Below, piece by piece: positions 7,763-15,274 of a DNA stretch of 20,226 nucleotides. How positions within the stretch are numbered: the first letter of the stretch is position 1; each line of letters begins with the position of its first letter. This DNA comes from an uncultured Lachnospiraceae bacterium (lineage in GTDB: Bacteria > Bacillota > Clostridia > Lachnospirales > Lachnospiraceae): NCBI GenBank assembly GCA_902797565.1, contig CADBTO010000172.1, positions 1 to 20,226 of the forward strand, in the 5' to 3' direction. The translations under genes were made by a program, and so were the position numbers. Under the pieces are notes generated by a model. The model saw only the letters and a program-made list of their open reading frames with translations, made no database searches and was not told the origin of the DNA.

Positions 7763-8195
7763 GCCCCTCGGTCTTTTCTTTCTCAGAGAATTCACGGTCT
7801 CACCTTCCCATTCTCCTATCCCTGTATTCTAAAATCAAACAATATCACGCCGCTTTATGTCCTGTCTCAAGGTTTTCTGCAATATCATCCATCGAAATAC
7901 CTATCATACTCCAATCCTCCGGGCAACTTCCCACATCAGCGATCAACTCCCTGTCAGCAACCCAACCTTGTCATATTGCCGAATTTCCAACCTGCTGCTG
8001 CAGCGATCATCCATAACATTTACTTCCGAAAAGTGTCCCATCACCTTAGTACGTCGATATCGAATAACGCCGGCAGAGACGCGCTCGTACATACGAGGTT
8101 ATCACAGATTTCTGTTTGGGTCATCTTTTTTGCTGGATTTTCCAAAAAAACTTTCCACTCACAAAAAAATATTTTACATGTATCCAAAATAATTC
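7763..8195. other. Intergenic stretch between divergent promoters, no convincing gene
   Basis: About 430 bases between two outward-facing promoters. On the minus strand there are only short reading frames: about 27 codons starting MTQTEICDNLVCTSASLPAL, and a piece reading RELIADVGSCPEDWSMIGIS that ends in a stop near 7850. None has both a good ribosome site and a recognisable family. They could be remnants of a decayed gene. The plus strand is open for a long way but reads as low-quality antisense sequence. Confidence 0.4.
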
Positions 8196-8224
8196 TTGAT
8201 AATATAAAATATTTATGATATACT
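8196..8224 (+). promoter_or_regulatory. Extended -10 promoter of the aldo/keto reductase gene
   Basis: TTGATA (8196-8201) is separated by 17 bases from TATACT (8219-8224), with TG one base before the -10 (extended -10). The start site would be near 8231, leaving about a 124-base leader. The leader holds a weak AT-rich hairpin (AGTATT-TTTTC-AATACT, 8280-8296) and ends in AAAGGAGAAGG before the ATG. Confidence 0.75.
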
Positions 8225-8354
8225 ATGCAAAATTGGATGGTAAATTTTCATAATACAATCAGTCTGGGTGCTGCCATTCAGTATTTTTTCAATACTCATC
8301 CCTGTTTAGGCACTGTGGACAAAAAGAAAGATACAGAAAAAGGAGAAGGTAATT

Positions 8355-9332
8355 ATGGAGTATCGAAGTGTAGGCAAATCAGGGCTGAAAATCAGCGAGG
8401 TTGCTTTGGGAAGCTGGATGACTGACCTGCGTGGAAGCAGCCAGGAAGATACTGCAAAGGAAGTCGTAAAGCTTGCTTATGAATCAGGAATCAATTTTTT
8501 TGACTGCGCGGACGCTTATAGCGGAGGAGCCGCAGAACGTTTTTTAGGTGAAGTATTAAAAGAATATCCCCGTTCCGAGCTTGTCATTGCAAGCAAGGTT
8601 TTTTTTCCGACCATGAAAGGCCCAAACGGCTGGGGACTTTCCAGGAAGCATATTTTTGAAAGCATTGACCGTTCCTTAAAAAATATGCAGCTGGATTACC
8701 TGGATTTATATTTCTGCCACCGCTTTGATACCACAACGCCAATGGAAGAAACCCTGCGTGCCCTTTCCGATCTCGTGACACAAGGAAAAATTCTATACTA
8801 CGGAGTTAGTGAGGAATGGGGGAGTGCAAGGCTGGAAGAAGCGGAAGCAATCATCGAGAAATATCATTTGCATCCGCTCACAGTCATCCAACCGCAATAC
8901 AATATGGTAGATCGCTATATTGAGCACGACATCATGGATACCTGTAAAAAACATGGAATCGGAATCACATCGTTTTCCCCGCTCTCCCAAGGGCTTTTAA
9001 CTGGAAAATACAAAAAGGGGCAGCCTCTGCCAGAAGGCTCTCGCGCCACCCATCAGGCAGACAAGCAGATTAACCAGATGCTTACGGATGAAAATTTAGA
9101 AATGGTAGGAAAGCTTGAACAGATTGCGGACGGATTAAATACCAATTTGTCCATCCTGGCAATGGCGTGGATTCTTCGAAGACAGGAAATCAGCTGCGTA
9201 ATTGCCGGGGCAAGCAGGGCTTCCCAGCTTGAAAATAATATGAAAGCAAGCGGTTTCCATATTCCTGAGGATGCCTTAGATGAAATCGAAAAAATCCTGG
9301 GGTTTACCAAATTCGAACGCCATGTAGGATAA
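8355..9332 (+). CDS. Aldo/keto reductase (Kv-beta-like family)
   Basis: A 325-residue cytosolic NADPH-dependent oxidoreductase with a TIM-barrel fold; this family reduces aldehydes and ketones. It opens MEYRSVGKSGLKISEVALGS, typical of Kv-beta-like AKRs. The catalytic tetrad is visible as D50 and Y55 (FFDCADAY), K81 (ASK) and H122 (FCHRFD). Later landmarks are ILYYGVSEE, QPQYNMVDR, SFSPLSQGLLTGKY and the cofactor-binding CVIAGASRASQLENNMKA. The length is complete. It is the only plus-strand gene, transcribed alone from its own promoter and divergent from the AAA operon. Base composition looks more AT-rich than the flanking operons. The substrate cannot be predicted. Confidence 0.95.
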   Translation: MEYRSVGKSGLKISEVALGSWMTDLRGSSQEDTAKEVVKLAYESGINFFDCADAYSGGAAERFLGEVLKEYPRSELVIASKVFFPTMKGPNGWGLSRKHIFESIDRSLKNMQLDYLDLYFCHRFDTTTPMEETLRALSDLVTQGKILYYGVSEEWGSARLEEAEAIIEKYHLHPLTVIQPQYNMVDRYIEHDIMDTCKKHGIGITSFSPLSQGLLTGKYKKGQPLPEGSRATHQADKQINQMLTDENLEMVGKLEQIADGLNTNLSILAMAWILRRQEISCVIAGASRASQLENNMKASGFHIPEDALDEIEKILGFTKFERHVG

Positions 9333-9403
9333 AACGGTTAAGAAATACGGATTCAATGTCTTCGATGCAATATCAGTACCTGCTGCGATATCCCAGGGGG
9401 TGC

Positions 9404-9439
9404 GGGGAGTTATCTATCATGTATCCGGATAGTCTCCCC
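9404..9439. other. Imperfect stem-loop between converging transcripts
   Basis: GGGGAGTTATC pairs with GATAGTCTCCCC (one bulge and one G-U) around a 13-base loop. It sits 70 bases after the aldo/keto reductase stop and at the end of a decayed minus-strand frame. Neither side has a T-run, so it is not a standard intrinsic terminator; it may slow or protect transcript ends. Confidence 0.4.
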
Positions 9440-9685
9440 AGAAATCTTGTTGGCTGTAATGATGATAAAAGGCATCTGTCGAAAGACAGATGCCCACTTG
9501 ACATATTCAGAACCTTCTTCTACGATGTCGCTTAATCTTAAAGGCCCGTCCCAATGCTCCAATCCTACATAAATGGTCACCGTAACCGCAGGCTTTACCC
9601 TATCCGCCTTACGGAAACCATACATGAACTCGCCGCCTGGACGGAGTTTGAAAAAAGCACCCCCCTCTCCACCTATGAGCTGCTT
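9410..9685 (-). pseudogene. Fragment resembling Rpn/PD-(D/E)XK transposase-family protein
   Basis: The frame is open after a stop at 9686-9688 and contains EFMYGFRKADRVKPAVTVTI followed by YVGLEHWDGPLRLSDIV. This matches the central motif (FLSGFxKEDRLxPVxTxVLYxGxxxWDGPRSL) of the Rpn-type nuclease/transposase family found in many Lachnospiraceae; the identification is from memory. The usual N-terminal nuclease half and the rest of the C-terminus are absent. There is no ribosome site in front of the internal ATG, and a perfect hairpin interrupts the reading frame. I read it as a decayed remnant of a mobile or nuclease gene. Confidence 0.5.
9471..9494 (-). terminator. Perfect 10-bp hairpin, possible minus-strand terminator
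   Basis: GGCATCTGTC (9471-9480) and GACAGATGCC (9485-9494) form a perfect stem with a GAAA tetraloop on the plus strand and TTTC on the minus. On the minus strand it is followed by TTTTATC, a short U-run, so it could terminate transcripts coming from the alpha-glucan hydrolase gene. The weak U-tract and location inside a decayed reading frame keep confidence moderate. Confidence 0.45.
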
Positions 9686-9963
9686 TCATTTGCCAGCATA
9701 TACCAGTATCGCCCTTTGCTGCTCATTTCTCGATACAATACAGGAATTTTTTCATCATCTGAACGAATTCCATCCTTGAAATCATGCACATTCCCTTCAG
9801 AGGTTATGTAACGATATAATTTTTCGTTCTTGCCCCAATACGCTATGCATCTATTGATTTTTTTGCCTCTTTTGCGGTATACATAGGCAAATAACAGCAT
9901 GCCACTTATGATCACAATCTTTTTGAAACCCGCATGAAACCTATGCACGAAACACAAAGTCAA
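9673..9963 (-). CDS. Small hypothetical ORF, doubtful, one hydrophobic segment
   Basis: An open frame of up to 96 codons. A hydrophobic stretch (KIVIISGMLLFAYVY, about 15-29) is followed by a basic patch (RKRGKK) and a soluble part containing YRYITSEGNVHDFKDGIRSD and WYMLANESSS. I do not recognise a family. The longest start is a TTG with no ribosome site; an internal ATG in the hydrophobic stretch also lacks one. It lies directly upstream of the Rpn-like fragment in another frame, so it may be part of the same decayed locus rather than a working gene. Confidence 0.3.
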   Translation of the reverse strand: MTLCFVHRFHAGFKKIVIISGMLLFAYVYRKRGKKINRCIAYWGKNEKLYRYITSEGNVHDFKDGIRSDDEKIPVLYREMSSKGRYWYMLANESSS

Positions 9964-10010
9964 GCATGCTCTATGCTAAAAATCTAAAAAAAATCGCTTT
10001 CTCACTCTCC

Positions 10011-11714
10011 TCACCGAAAACTCTTAACCCAAATCACCAGCGAATCATGATGTGTATTATTATACACATCCCGCCGCATCTGGTCCGTTACCGGTCCATT
10101 CTTTTCCATAATGGCGATGATTGCCTCCTGCAGTCCGGCAATCACGCCTTCCTCATAGGTTTTTGCCGGCTGCACTCCCGCCGTTCCCGCGGTCTTCTCC
10201 GGCTGCACTCCCGCCGTTCCCGCGGTCTTCTCCGGCTGCACCCCGGCTGCTCCCGCGGGCTTCTCCGTCTGCACTCCCGCTGCTCCTGCGGCAGTTTTGC
10301 CGGCCTCCTTCTTCTCTGTCTGGATCCGATCTAACAAAACCGGCTCCTCCAAAACCACCGTATCCTCCGTACAGGGAACCCAGATATCCCCGGAAGACGC
10401 GGCAATCGTCACAGAGATCTTCCCGCCTGATACAGAAACCTTCTCCCCGGAAAGCATGCCAACATAGCAGTCCGCGCCGGAAACCGGAAGCTGCAGGCTT
10501 GCCGGAGCGTCATCATTATTCACAGCAACCACGACACGCTTCCCCTGGAAATCCCTTGCAAACGCGTACTGCCGATTTTTCAGCACAAGTTCCTGATAGT
10601 TCCCGTAAGAAAGTTCCGGCGTCTGCTGCCGCACTGCTCCAAGCCGCGCAATCAGCTTCGTCGCAGGATTCTTCTCCACGGCATCCGCGTAATTCTCCAG
10701 ATCCAGCGCCGGACGCAGGGACGCATCCGACCCACGCTCCTTCCTGCCCTCGATTGCAAACTCTGAACCATAATAGATAGACGGAATCCCCGGAAGCGTG
10801 TATAATAAAATATGCACCGGCGTGAAATGCGCCGGATTCACCAGCTTCGTCGCAATCCGTTCCACATCGTGGTTGTCCACGAAATTATACAGCTTCAGTC
10901 CATCCGGACGACTCCCGCCCATATCATAGAGCCGCTTCACCGTATGCGCGATCTCAAAAAAATTATGGTCATTATGCCCGGAATACAAGGCTTTGTGCAA
11001 ATGGTAATTCGTGACAGAATGCAGGGTATCCTGATTTGCCCAGCGCGTGTAATCCCCATGGATCACCTCGCCCATCAGCCAGAAATCTGCTTTGACCGTA
11101 TTCGCCACGCCGCGCAGCGCTTTCATAAATTCAAAATCCAGCACGTCTGCCGCATCCAGCCGGATTCCGTCAATATCAAATTCCTGCACCCAGAAACGGA
11201 CCACATCGCAGATGTAATCCCGTACCGCCGGATTCCGCTGGTTCAGCTTCGCCAGCAGATTGAAGCCGCCCCAGTTGTCATAACTGAATCCATCATTGTA
11301 TTCATTATTGCCCCAGAAATTGACATTACAGTACCAATCCCTGTACTGCGATCCTTCCCGATGCTCCCGGATATCCCGGAACGCAAAGAAATCCCGTCCC
11401 GTATGGTTGAAGACACCGTCCAGGATGACCCGAACGCCTGCATTATGGCACTCACGCACAAAATCCACAAGATCCTCATTGTCCCCCAACCGGCTGTCCA
11501 GCTTCTTGTAATCCGTCGTCTCATACCCATGCCCCACAGACTCGAACAACGGTCCAATATAGAGCGCATTGCAGCCGATCTCCCGGATGTGTGCAATCCA
11601 GGGAACCAGGCCGCGCAGCCGGTGCGTTACTCCATCATACGCATTCTGCGCGGGTGCCCCGGTCAGCCCCAACGGATAAATGTGATAAAAACAAGCCTCA
11701 TCATACCATGCCAT
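10011..11714 (-). CDS. GH13 alpha-glucan hydrolase (alpha-amylase/cyclomaltodextrinase type) with repeat linker
   Basis: A 567-residue glycoside hydrolase without signal peptide, so probably cytoplasmic and acting on imported maltodextrins (inferred). GH13 signatures are intact: DGVFNH (99-104), GIRLDAA with nucleophile D187, MGEV with acid/base E216, and NFVDNHD with D283. A beta-sandwich-like region lies around 375-450. Residues 473-518 are a tandem-repeat linker of an 11-residue unit (EKTAGTAGVQP and variants), then a charged, probably helical tail of about 48 residues (EEGVIAGLQEAIIAIMEKNG, 521-540, and on). The linker and tail are not normal parts of the family. The ATG at 11714 follows GAAGGGGGT, and the promoter lies about 70 bases upstream. 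Confidence 0.95.
   Translation of the reverse strand: MAWYDEACFYHIYPLGLTGAPAQNAYDGVTHRLRGLVPWIAHIREIGCNALYIGPLFESVGHGYETTDYKKLDSRLGDNEDLVDFVRECHNAGVRVILDGVFNHTGRDFFAFRDIREHREGSQYRDWYCNVNFWGNNEYNDGFSYDNWGGFNLLAKLNQRNPAVRDYICDVVRFWVQEFDIDGIRLDAADVLDFEFMKALRGVANTVKADFWLMGEVIHGDYTRWANQDTLHSVTNYHLHKALYSGHNDHNFFEIAHTVKRLYDMGGSRPDGLKLYNFVDNHDVERIATKLVNPAHFTPVHILLYTLPGIPSIYYGSEFAIEGRKERGSDASLRPALDLENYADAVEKNPATKLIARLGAVRQQTPELSYGNYQELVLKNRQYAFARDFQGKRVVVAVNNDDAPASLQLPVSGADCYVGMLSGEKVSVSGGKISVTIAASSGDIWVPCTEDTVVLEEPVLLDRIQTEKKEAGKTAAGAAGVQTEKPAGAAGVQPEKTAGTAGVQPEKTAGTAGVQPAKTYEEGVIAGLQEAIIAIMEKNGPVTDQMRRDVYNNTHHDSLVIWVKSFR
10161..10298 (-). repeat. 33-bp tandem repeats inside the GH13 gene
   Basis: About four copies of a 33-base unit encode an Ala/Gly/Thr/Pro-rich 11-residue linker. 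The two central copies (EKTAGTAGVQPEKTAGTAGV) look identical, while the outer copies diverge (EKPAGAAGVQP, KTAAGAAGVQT). Near-identical in-frame copies suggest slippage or recombination, so copy number may vary among strains. Confidence 0.9.
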
Positions 11715-11784
11715 ATGCTTTACCCCCTTCTATGTCTAATCTGGTCTGATCTGGAATTTACGCAACAATCATTGCATTTACAGC

Positions 11785-11813
11785 ATAATACCACAAATTT
11801 TCGTGATTGTCAA
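11785..11813 (-). promoter_or_regulatory. Promoter of the GH13 gene with duplicated -35 box
   Basis: On the minus strand TTGACA (11808-11813) is separated by 17 bases from TATTAT (11785-11790), a near-consensus sigma-A promoter. The -35 region is a tandem duplication of TTTGACAATC (11805-11824); only the inner copy has correct spacing. The promoter begins 15 bases after the GNAT stop, so the GH13 gene can be expressed separately. A GCAA-6-TTGC inverted repeat just downstream (11762-11775) might be an operator. Confidence 0.75.
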
Positions 11814-11828
11814 AGATTGTCAAAATCA

Positions 11829-12623
11829 TTAACTCTGGTCATCTTCCCGCTGATTCATCCTGTCAACCGTTTCCGCCGGCTTCACGGTCATCTCCACCCA
11901 CGTCGGAAGAAAACCGCATTGGATCGCATTCCGTGCCGAACGCAGATTCGACCAGGCCGTACAATAAAACGGCACCTTCCCGCGTTTCAGAATCTCTCCT
12001 GCCAGTGCACCCGTCAGCGTCGACGCAATCCCCTGCCTCCGGTATTCCGCCAATACATCCACACCGATCTGCCACATCTGCTCCGCATCCGCAGAGCATC
12101 CAGCCAGACCAACCAGTCTGCCCCAGTCATATGCCCCGACCCCCAGCACATCCAGTGCTTTCCTGTCCGCACACAGAGCATTCCCCCATTCTGGAAGATA
12201 CAGCCCTGCAAAATCCTCCCGCTCCAGAACCCTAATCTCATAATTGCTGCTGCTCGTTTTGATTTTACAGGCATCCGGCAGATAATACTCCGCCATAAAG
12301 CAGACCTTATGCCCCACTTCCATCAACCGCTCATTCAACCAGTGCAGATTCGGCGTTTCAAAACAATGATAGAATTCAAACCGCTCCAGGTACTCCCGGA
12401 CAATCCCTTCCACCTCTCCCGTTGCCGCCGCAACGATATTATTTCCATAAGAAACAAAATTGCAGGCTATCGGTTCTTTATAATATTTTTTTGCCTCCCT
12501 GGTAAGCACAAATGGAACCACCACATTCTCTTCCCGGAAAAAATCACCTGCATCACAGTTCAGATCCTTCGCAGACTGCTCCACCGCAATCCGCATGATC
12601 TCATCATTACGAAACGTCCTCAC
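11829..12623 (-). CDS. GNAT-family N-acetyltransferase
   Basis: A 264-residue cytosolic protein. The C-terminal half holds the acetyl-CoA binding motif A: MWQIGVDVLAEYRRQGIAST (183-202), with the pyrophosphate-binding RRQGIA loop, followed by the motif-B-like AWSNLRSARNAIQCGF (223-238). The N-terminal half (EQSAKDLNCDAGDFF, CNFVSYGNNIVAAATG, then FETPNLHWLNERL) is a GNAT-like domain found fused in related clostridial proteins. The start is a GTG at 12623 with GGGGTG upstream, overlapping by four bases (GTGA) the stop of a possible 20-codon reading frame. The substrate is unknown. It is followed closely by the separate promoter of the GH13 gene. Confidence 0.9.
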   Translation of the reverse strand: MRTFRNDEIMRIAVEQSAKDLNCDAGDFFREENVVVPFVLTREAKKYYKEPIACNFVSYGNNIVAAATGEVEGIVREYLERFEFYHCFETPNLHWLNERLMEVGHKVCFMAEYYLPDACKIKTSSSNYEIRVLEREDFAGLYLPEWGNALCADRKALDVLGVGAYDWGRLVGLAGCSADAEQMWQIGVDVLAEYRRQGIASTLTGALAGEILKRGKVPFYCTAWSNLRSARNAIQCGFLPTWVEMTVKPAETVDRMNQREDDQS

Positions 12624-12693
12624 TGCACTTCACCCCGTTTAATCCAACGCCCCGAAATATCCGGATACATGCTCCCTGTCATATGCCACCGTA

Positions 12694-15219
12694 TCATGAT
12701 GAAACCTTGATGACAACATTCACCGTTTTTTCCGTATGCAGGTATTTCGGTGAATCTGAAACCTGAACTTTCACCTTCAATCGATAAGTTCCCTGTTTCA
12801 AACCCTGTTTCACCGTAATCTTCCCGGTCTTCTCATCCACGGAGAACTTCCCTTTCTTCTGATTGACATGAACCAGTTTATATGTCACAGTTCCTTTCGC
12901 CTTCGAGATTGTGATCGCTTTCTTCCGGGGAATAGCCACCTGTTTCGATGCCAGCTTCTTTTCAGCCAGCTTCACCGTTTTTCCCTTCGCCTGCACCGGA
13001 TCTTTTTTTCTGTTTTTTGCAGTCACGGTAACGTCTACATTTTCAGAAAATATGACATCTCCTAAATACGTAAGCTCCACGGATACAGTCGTCTTTCCGG
13101 GCGCAACCCCGCACACCGCGCCGTTCATATCAGCCACTGCAATCTTTTGATTTTTTTCAGAAAACCTGACCCAATACCCGCCTGTATAAGGGCCTGCTTT
13201 TGGTGCCAGTTCATACGCGATCTGCTCTGCACTTCCTTCCTCAATGGTCATGGCCTTTCTCTTCACGGAAAAGCCTTCGATCGAATGTTCCTGATATTCA
13301 TCCGGATCACATACATGAAGCAGGAAGGACGAATTCACTCCATTATAGAGCGTCGCCTTCACGCGCACATCGCCTGTCTTCTTCAGTGTGAGGACATCCT
13401 GCTCTGTAAACTCCGCAACGCTTTCATCTGACACGGAAAAATCGATATGCTGATCCGTCGCATCCTCCGGAAAGATCGTAATATTCCCGACAAAGTAGCA
13501 GCCTGCATTCAAAGATATCCAGTCTTCTTTCTGGTTCATAAACAGCCCTTGCGGCGCGATTGCTTCTTTCTCCGGTATGTACGTCGCTGTAAAGGTCACA
13601 TCATCATACAGCCTGGCTCCCGCCGCAGATTCACCGGTTGTCTGATCCACCCAACCGTTGAATACATACCCCTTTTTGATCGGATGGTACGCCGTTTCAA
13701 AAAAATCTTCCATGTTGAATACTTCTGTATTCGTGACTGCTCCATCTACCTCGTAAGACACTTTCACCTCTGTCTTGTCAAGCAGGTAGAGTTTGGTATT
13801 GATCCACTCCCTGCGCATCCGGATCCATCGCTTGAGCCCCTCCAGCTTCCCCTGATAATCCTCCGCACCCTGGTAAAACGCATAGCCTGGCGCATCTGGA
13901 TCCCGGCCATCTGTCCACTGATGATAATCCTGCTTCTGCGAAAGAGATAACTCCTTCCCATATTGGTCGATCAGGCCTCCATCCCGTACCAGTTCTTCTA
14001 GCTTCGCGTCAAACACTGCCCATCGCTGCTTCAGGATTTCCCGGTATGCGGGATCCTTCTTCCGAAGTGCATCGATCCATGGCATGCTGGTATTAGAAAA
14101 CCCCTGTACCATCACAGGCTCCTCCGGAGCATCTTCCATGACGGTTCCCCAGGCAATATCAAAATCCCACAGAGGCCCCCAATAGACCTTGCCCCCACGC
14201 TCCTTGTACAGGTAGGTACTGGACGTCCCATAGGCATCGCCATTCCGTGAAAACTCCTGGATCCACCAGTAATCTGCTGTGGACTGTAAATCCATCTTCT
14301 GATCAATCCGGTCATGCGCTTCCTGATCAATGTGTTCTGGCTCCATGATCAGATCCTCAATCTCCTGAATGGTCTTTCGAATATACGTGCGCTGCAATTC
14401 CTGTCCAAGTGTCAAGGCCCCTTTGGTGTCATCATAAGACGGTGTCTTGTTGATAAAATTCACGCCATATTTCGTTGAAAAAACGGTACTGTCCGGCTCA
14501 TCGCTGTTTTGTTCATCTGTGTACAACGAGAGCAGGTATCCACCCGTAATATTCTCTTCTTCTGTCGTTGATTCCACATTCGTCTGTAACTTGTCAATGT
14601 CCACACGGCTTTTCCCGACTTTGACCGTCTCGCTGAGGCAATAACTGCCCAGGTACTTGCTGCCGCTTGCGCCTTCCATCACCAGATCCACCGGAACCAT
14701 CTGCGGCGTATAGGGCATACCTGTCTGTTCTCCCAGCCAGCTTGTAATCCGGTTCAGGATCAGCGTGCCATCCCCCGCATTTGCCATGAGCGCCCAATCA
14801 TCCGCAGCTCCCATACCAAACAAATCTGCCTTTTCTTCCAGTACAATCTTGTACGGCTTCTTGGATGCTCCCCAGGTGGAATTCCCTCTGCCACGAATAT
14901 AATCCAGCTTGATCTCTCCTGCCGGCATATCTCCTTTCCCATAAGGGCTTTCCCATCCATCCGGCACCTTGATTTCCACAGTTCCTGTGCACTTGATGCT
15001 ATGGTCCGCGCTTCCGTTCATCTCCTGGATTGTACCAAACCCCTGTGCCGCCTCATCCACATGGACAATCACGAGGGGAATCCCGTTCTGCGGCTCACGC
15101 AGCGCCCCGCTTTCTGCCGCAAAAACCTCTCCCGGCCAGGCAAGCAGCCCCAAAATAACCACTGCAAGTGCCATGAGCATACCCTTCCAGATACTGCTCC
15201 GATACGGATTCAAGTCCAT
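12694..15219 (-). CDS. Secreted CotH-kinase-family surface protein with InlB-like and Big-like domains
   Basis: An 841-residue exported protein. The signal peptide spans about 1-35 (basic start, hydrophobic 13-28, EVFAAES). The CotH kinase-like domain occupies about 45-480: YIRGRGNSTWG (107-117), DDWALMAN (140-147), FSRNGDAYG (323-331) and WGPLWDFDIAWG (347-358), the last giving likely metal or catalytic aspartates D352 and D354. An InlB/Listeria-Bacteroides repeat follows (KKGYVFNGWVDQTTGE, about 515-548), then two Big-like modules (about 560-735) and a lysine-rich C-terminal module common on clostridial surface proteins (VDEKTGKITVKQGLKQGTYR, 794-813). No LPxTG anchor is seen. CotH proteins are atypical kinases known from spore coats; here a wall-associated kinase is inferred. 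AAGGAGG precedes the ATG. Confidence 0.92.
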   Translation of the reverse strand: MDLNPYRSSIWKGMLMALAVVILGLLAWPGEVFAAESGALREPQNGIPLVIVHVDEAAQGFGTIQEMNGSADHSIKCTGTVEIKVPDGWESPYGKGDMPAGEIKLDYIRGRGNSTWGASKKPYKIVLEEKADLFGMGAADDWALMANAGDGTLILNRITSWLGEQTGMPYTPQMVPVDLVMEGASGSKYLGSYCLSETVKVGKSRVDIDKLQTNVESTTEEENITGGYLLSLYTDEQNSDEPDSTVFSTKYGVNFINKTPSYDDTKGALTLGQELQRTYIRKTIQEIEDLIMEPEHIDQEAHDRIDQKMDLQSTADYWWIQEFSRNGDAYGTSSTYLYKERGGKVYWGPLWDFDIAWGTVMEDAPEEPVMVQGFSNTSMPWIDALRKKDPAYREILKQRWAVFDAKLEELVRDGGLIDQYGKELSLSQKQDYHQWTDGRDPDAPGYAFYQGAEDYQGKLEGLKRWIRMRREWINTKLYLLDKTEVKVSYEVDGAVTNTEVFNMEDFFETAYHPIKKGYVFNGWVDQTTGESAAGARLYDDVTFTATYIPEKEAIAPQGLFMNQKEDWISLNAGCYFVGNITIFPEDATDQHIDFSVSDESVAEFTEQDVLTLKKTGDVRVKATLYNGVNSSFLLHVCDPDEYQEHSIEGFSVKRKAMTIEEGSAEQIAYELAPKAGPYTGGYWVRFSEKNQKIAVADMNGAVCGVAPGKTTVSVELTYLGDVIFSENVDVTVTAKNRKKDPVQAKGKTVKLAEKKLASKQVAIPRKKAITISKAKGTVTYKLVHVNQKKGKFSVDEKTGKITVKQGLKQGTYRLKVKVQVSDSPKYLHTEKTVNVVIKVSS

Positions 15220-15274
15220 AAATTTCCTCCTTCCATTTGATCATGCATCCATACAGAGGCACCCCCGTCTTCTC

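Noticed and set aside
7169..8218. 349-codon plus-strand open frame running into the intergenic spacer
   Set aside because: It is antisense to the start of the AAA/PD-(D/E)XK gene, has no ribosome site, crosses both a minus-strand promoter and the reductase promoter region, and matches no family I know.
8225..8425. Plus-strand 66-codon frame starting at the promoter -10 region
   Set aside because: Its start lies upstream of the likely transcription start and it overlaps the reductase in another frame.
9960..10010. Terminator directly after the GH13 stop
   Set aside because: A T8 run exists on the minus strand but the preceding bases form at most a 4-5 bp stem.
10812..12710. 632-codon plus-strand open frame opposite the GH13 and GNAT genes
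   Set aside because: It is antisense to two genes with clear catalytic motifs, lacks a ribosome site, and its translation is rich in His/Arg/Pro/Ile with no recognisable domain.
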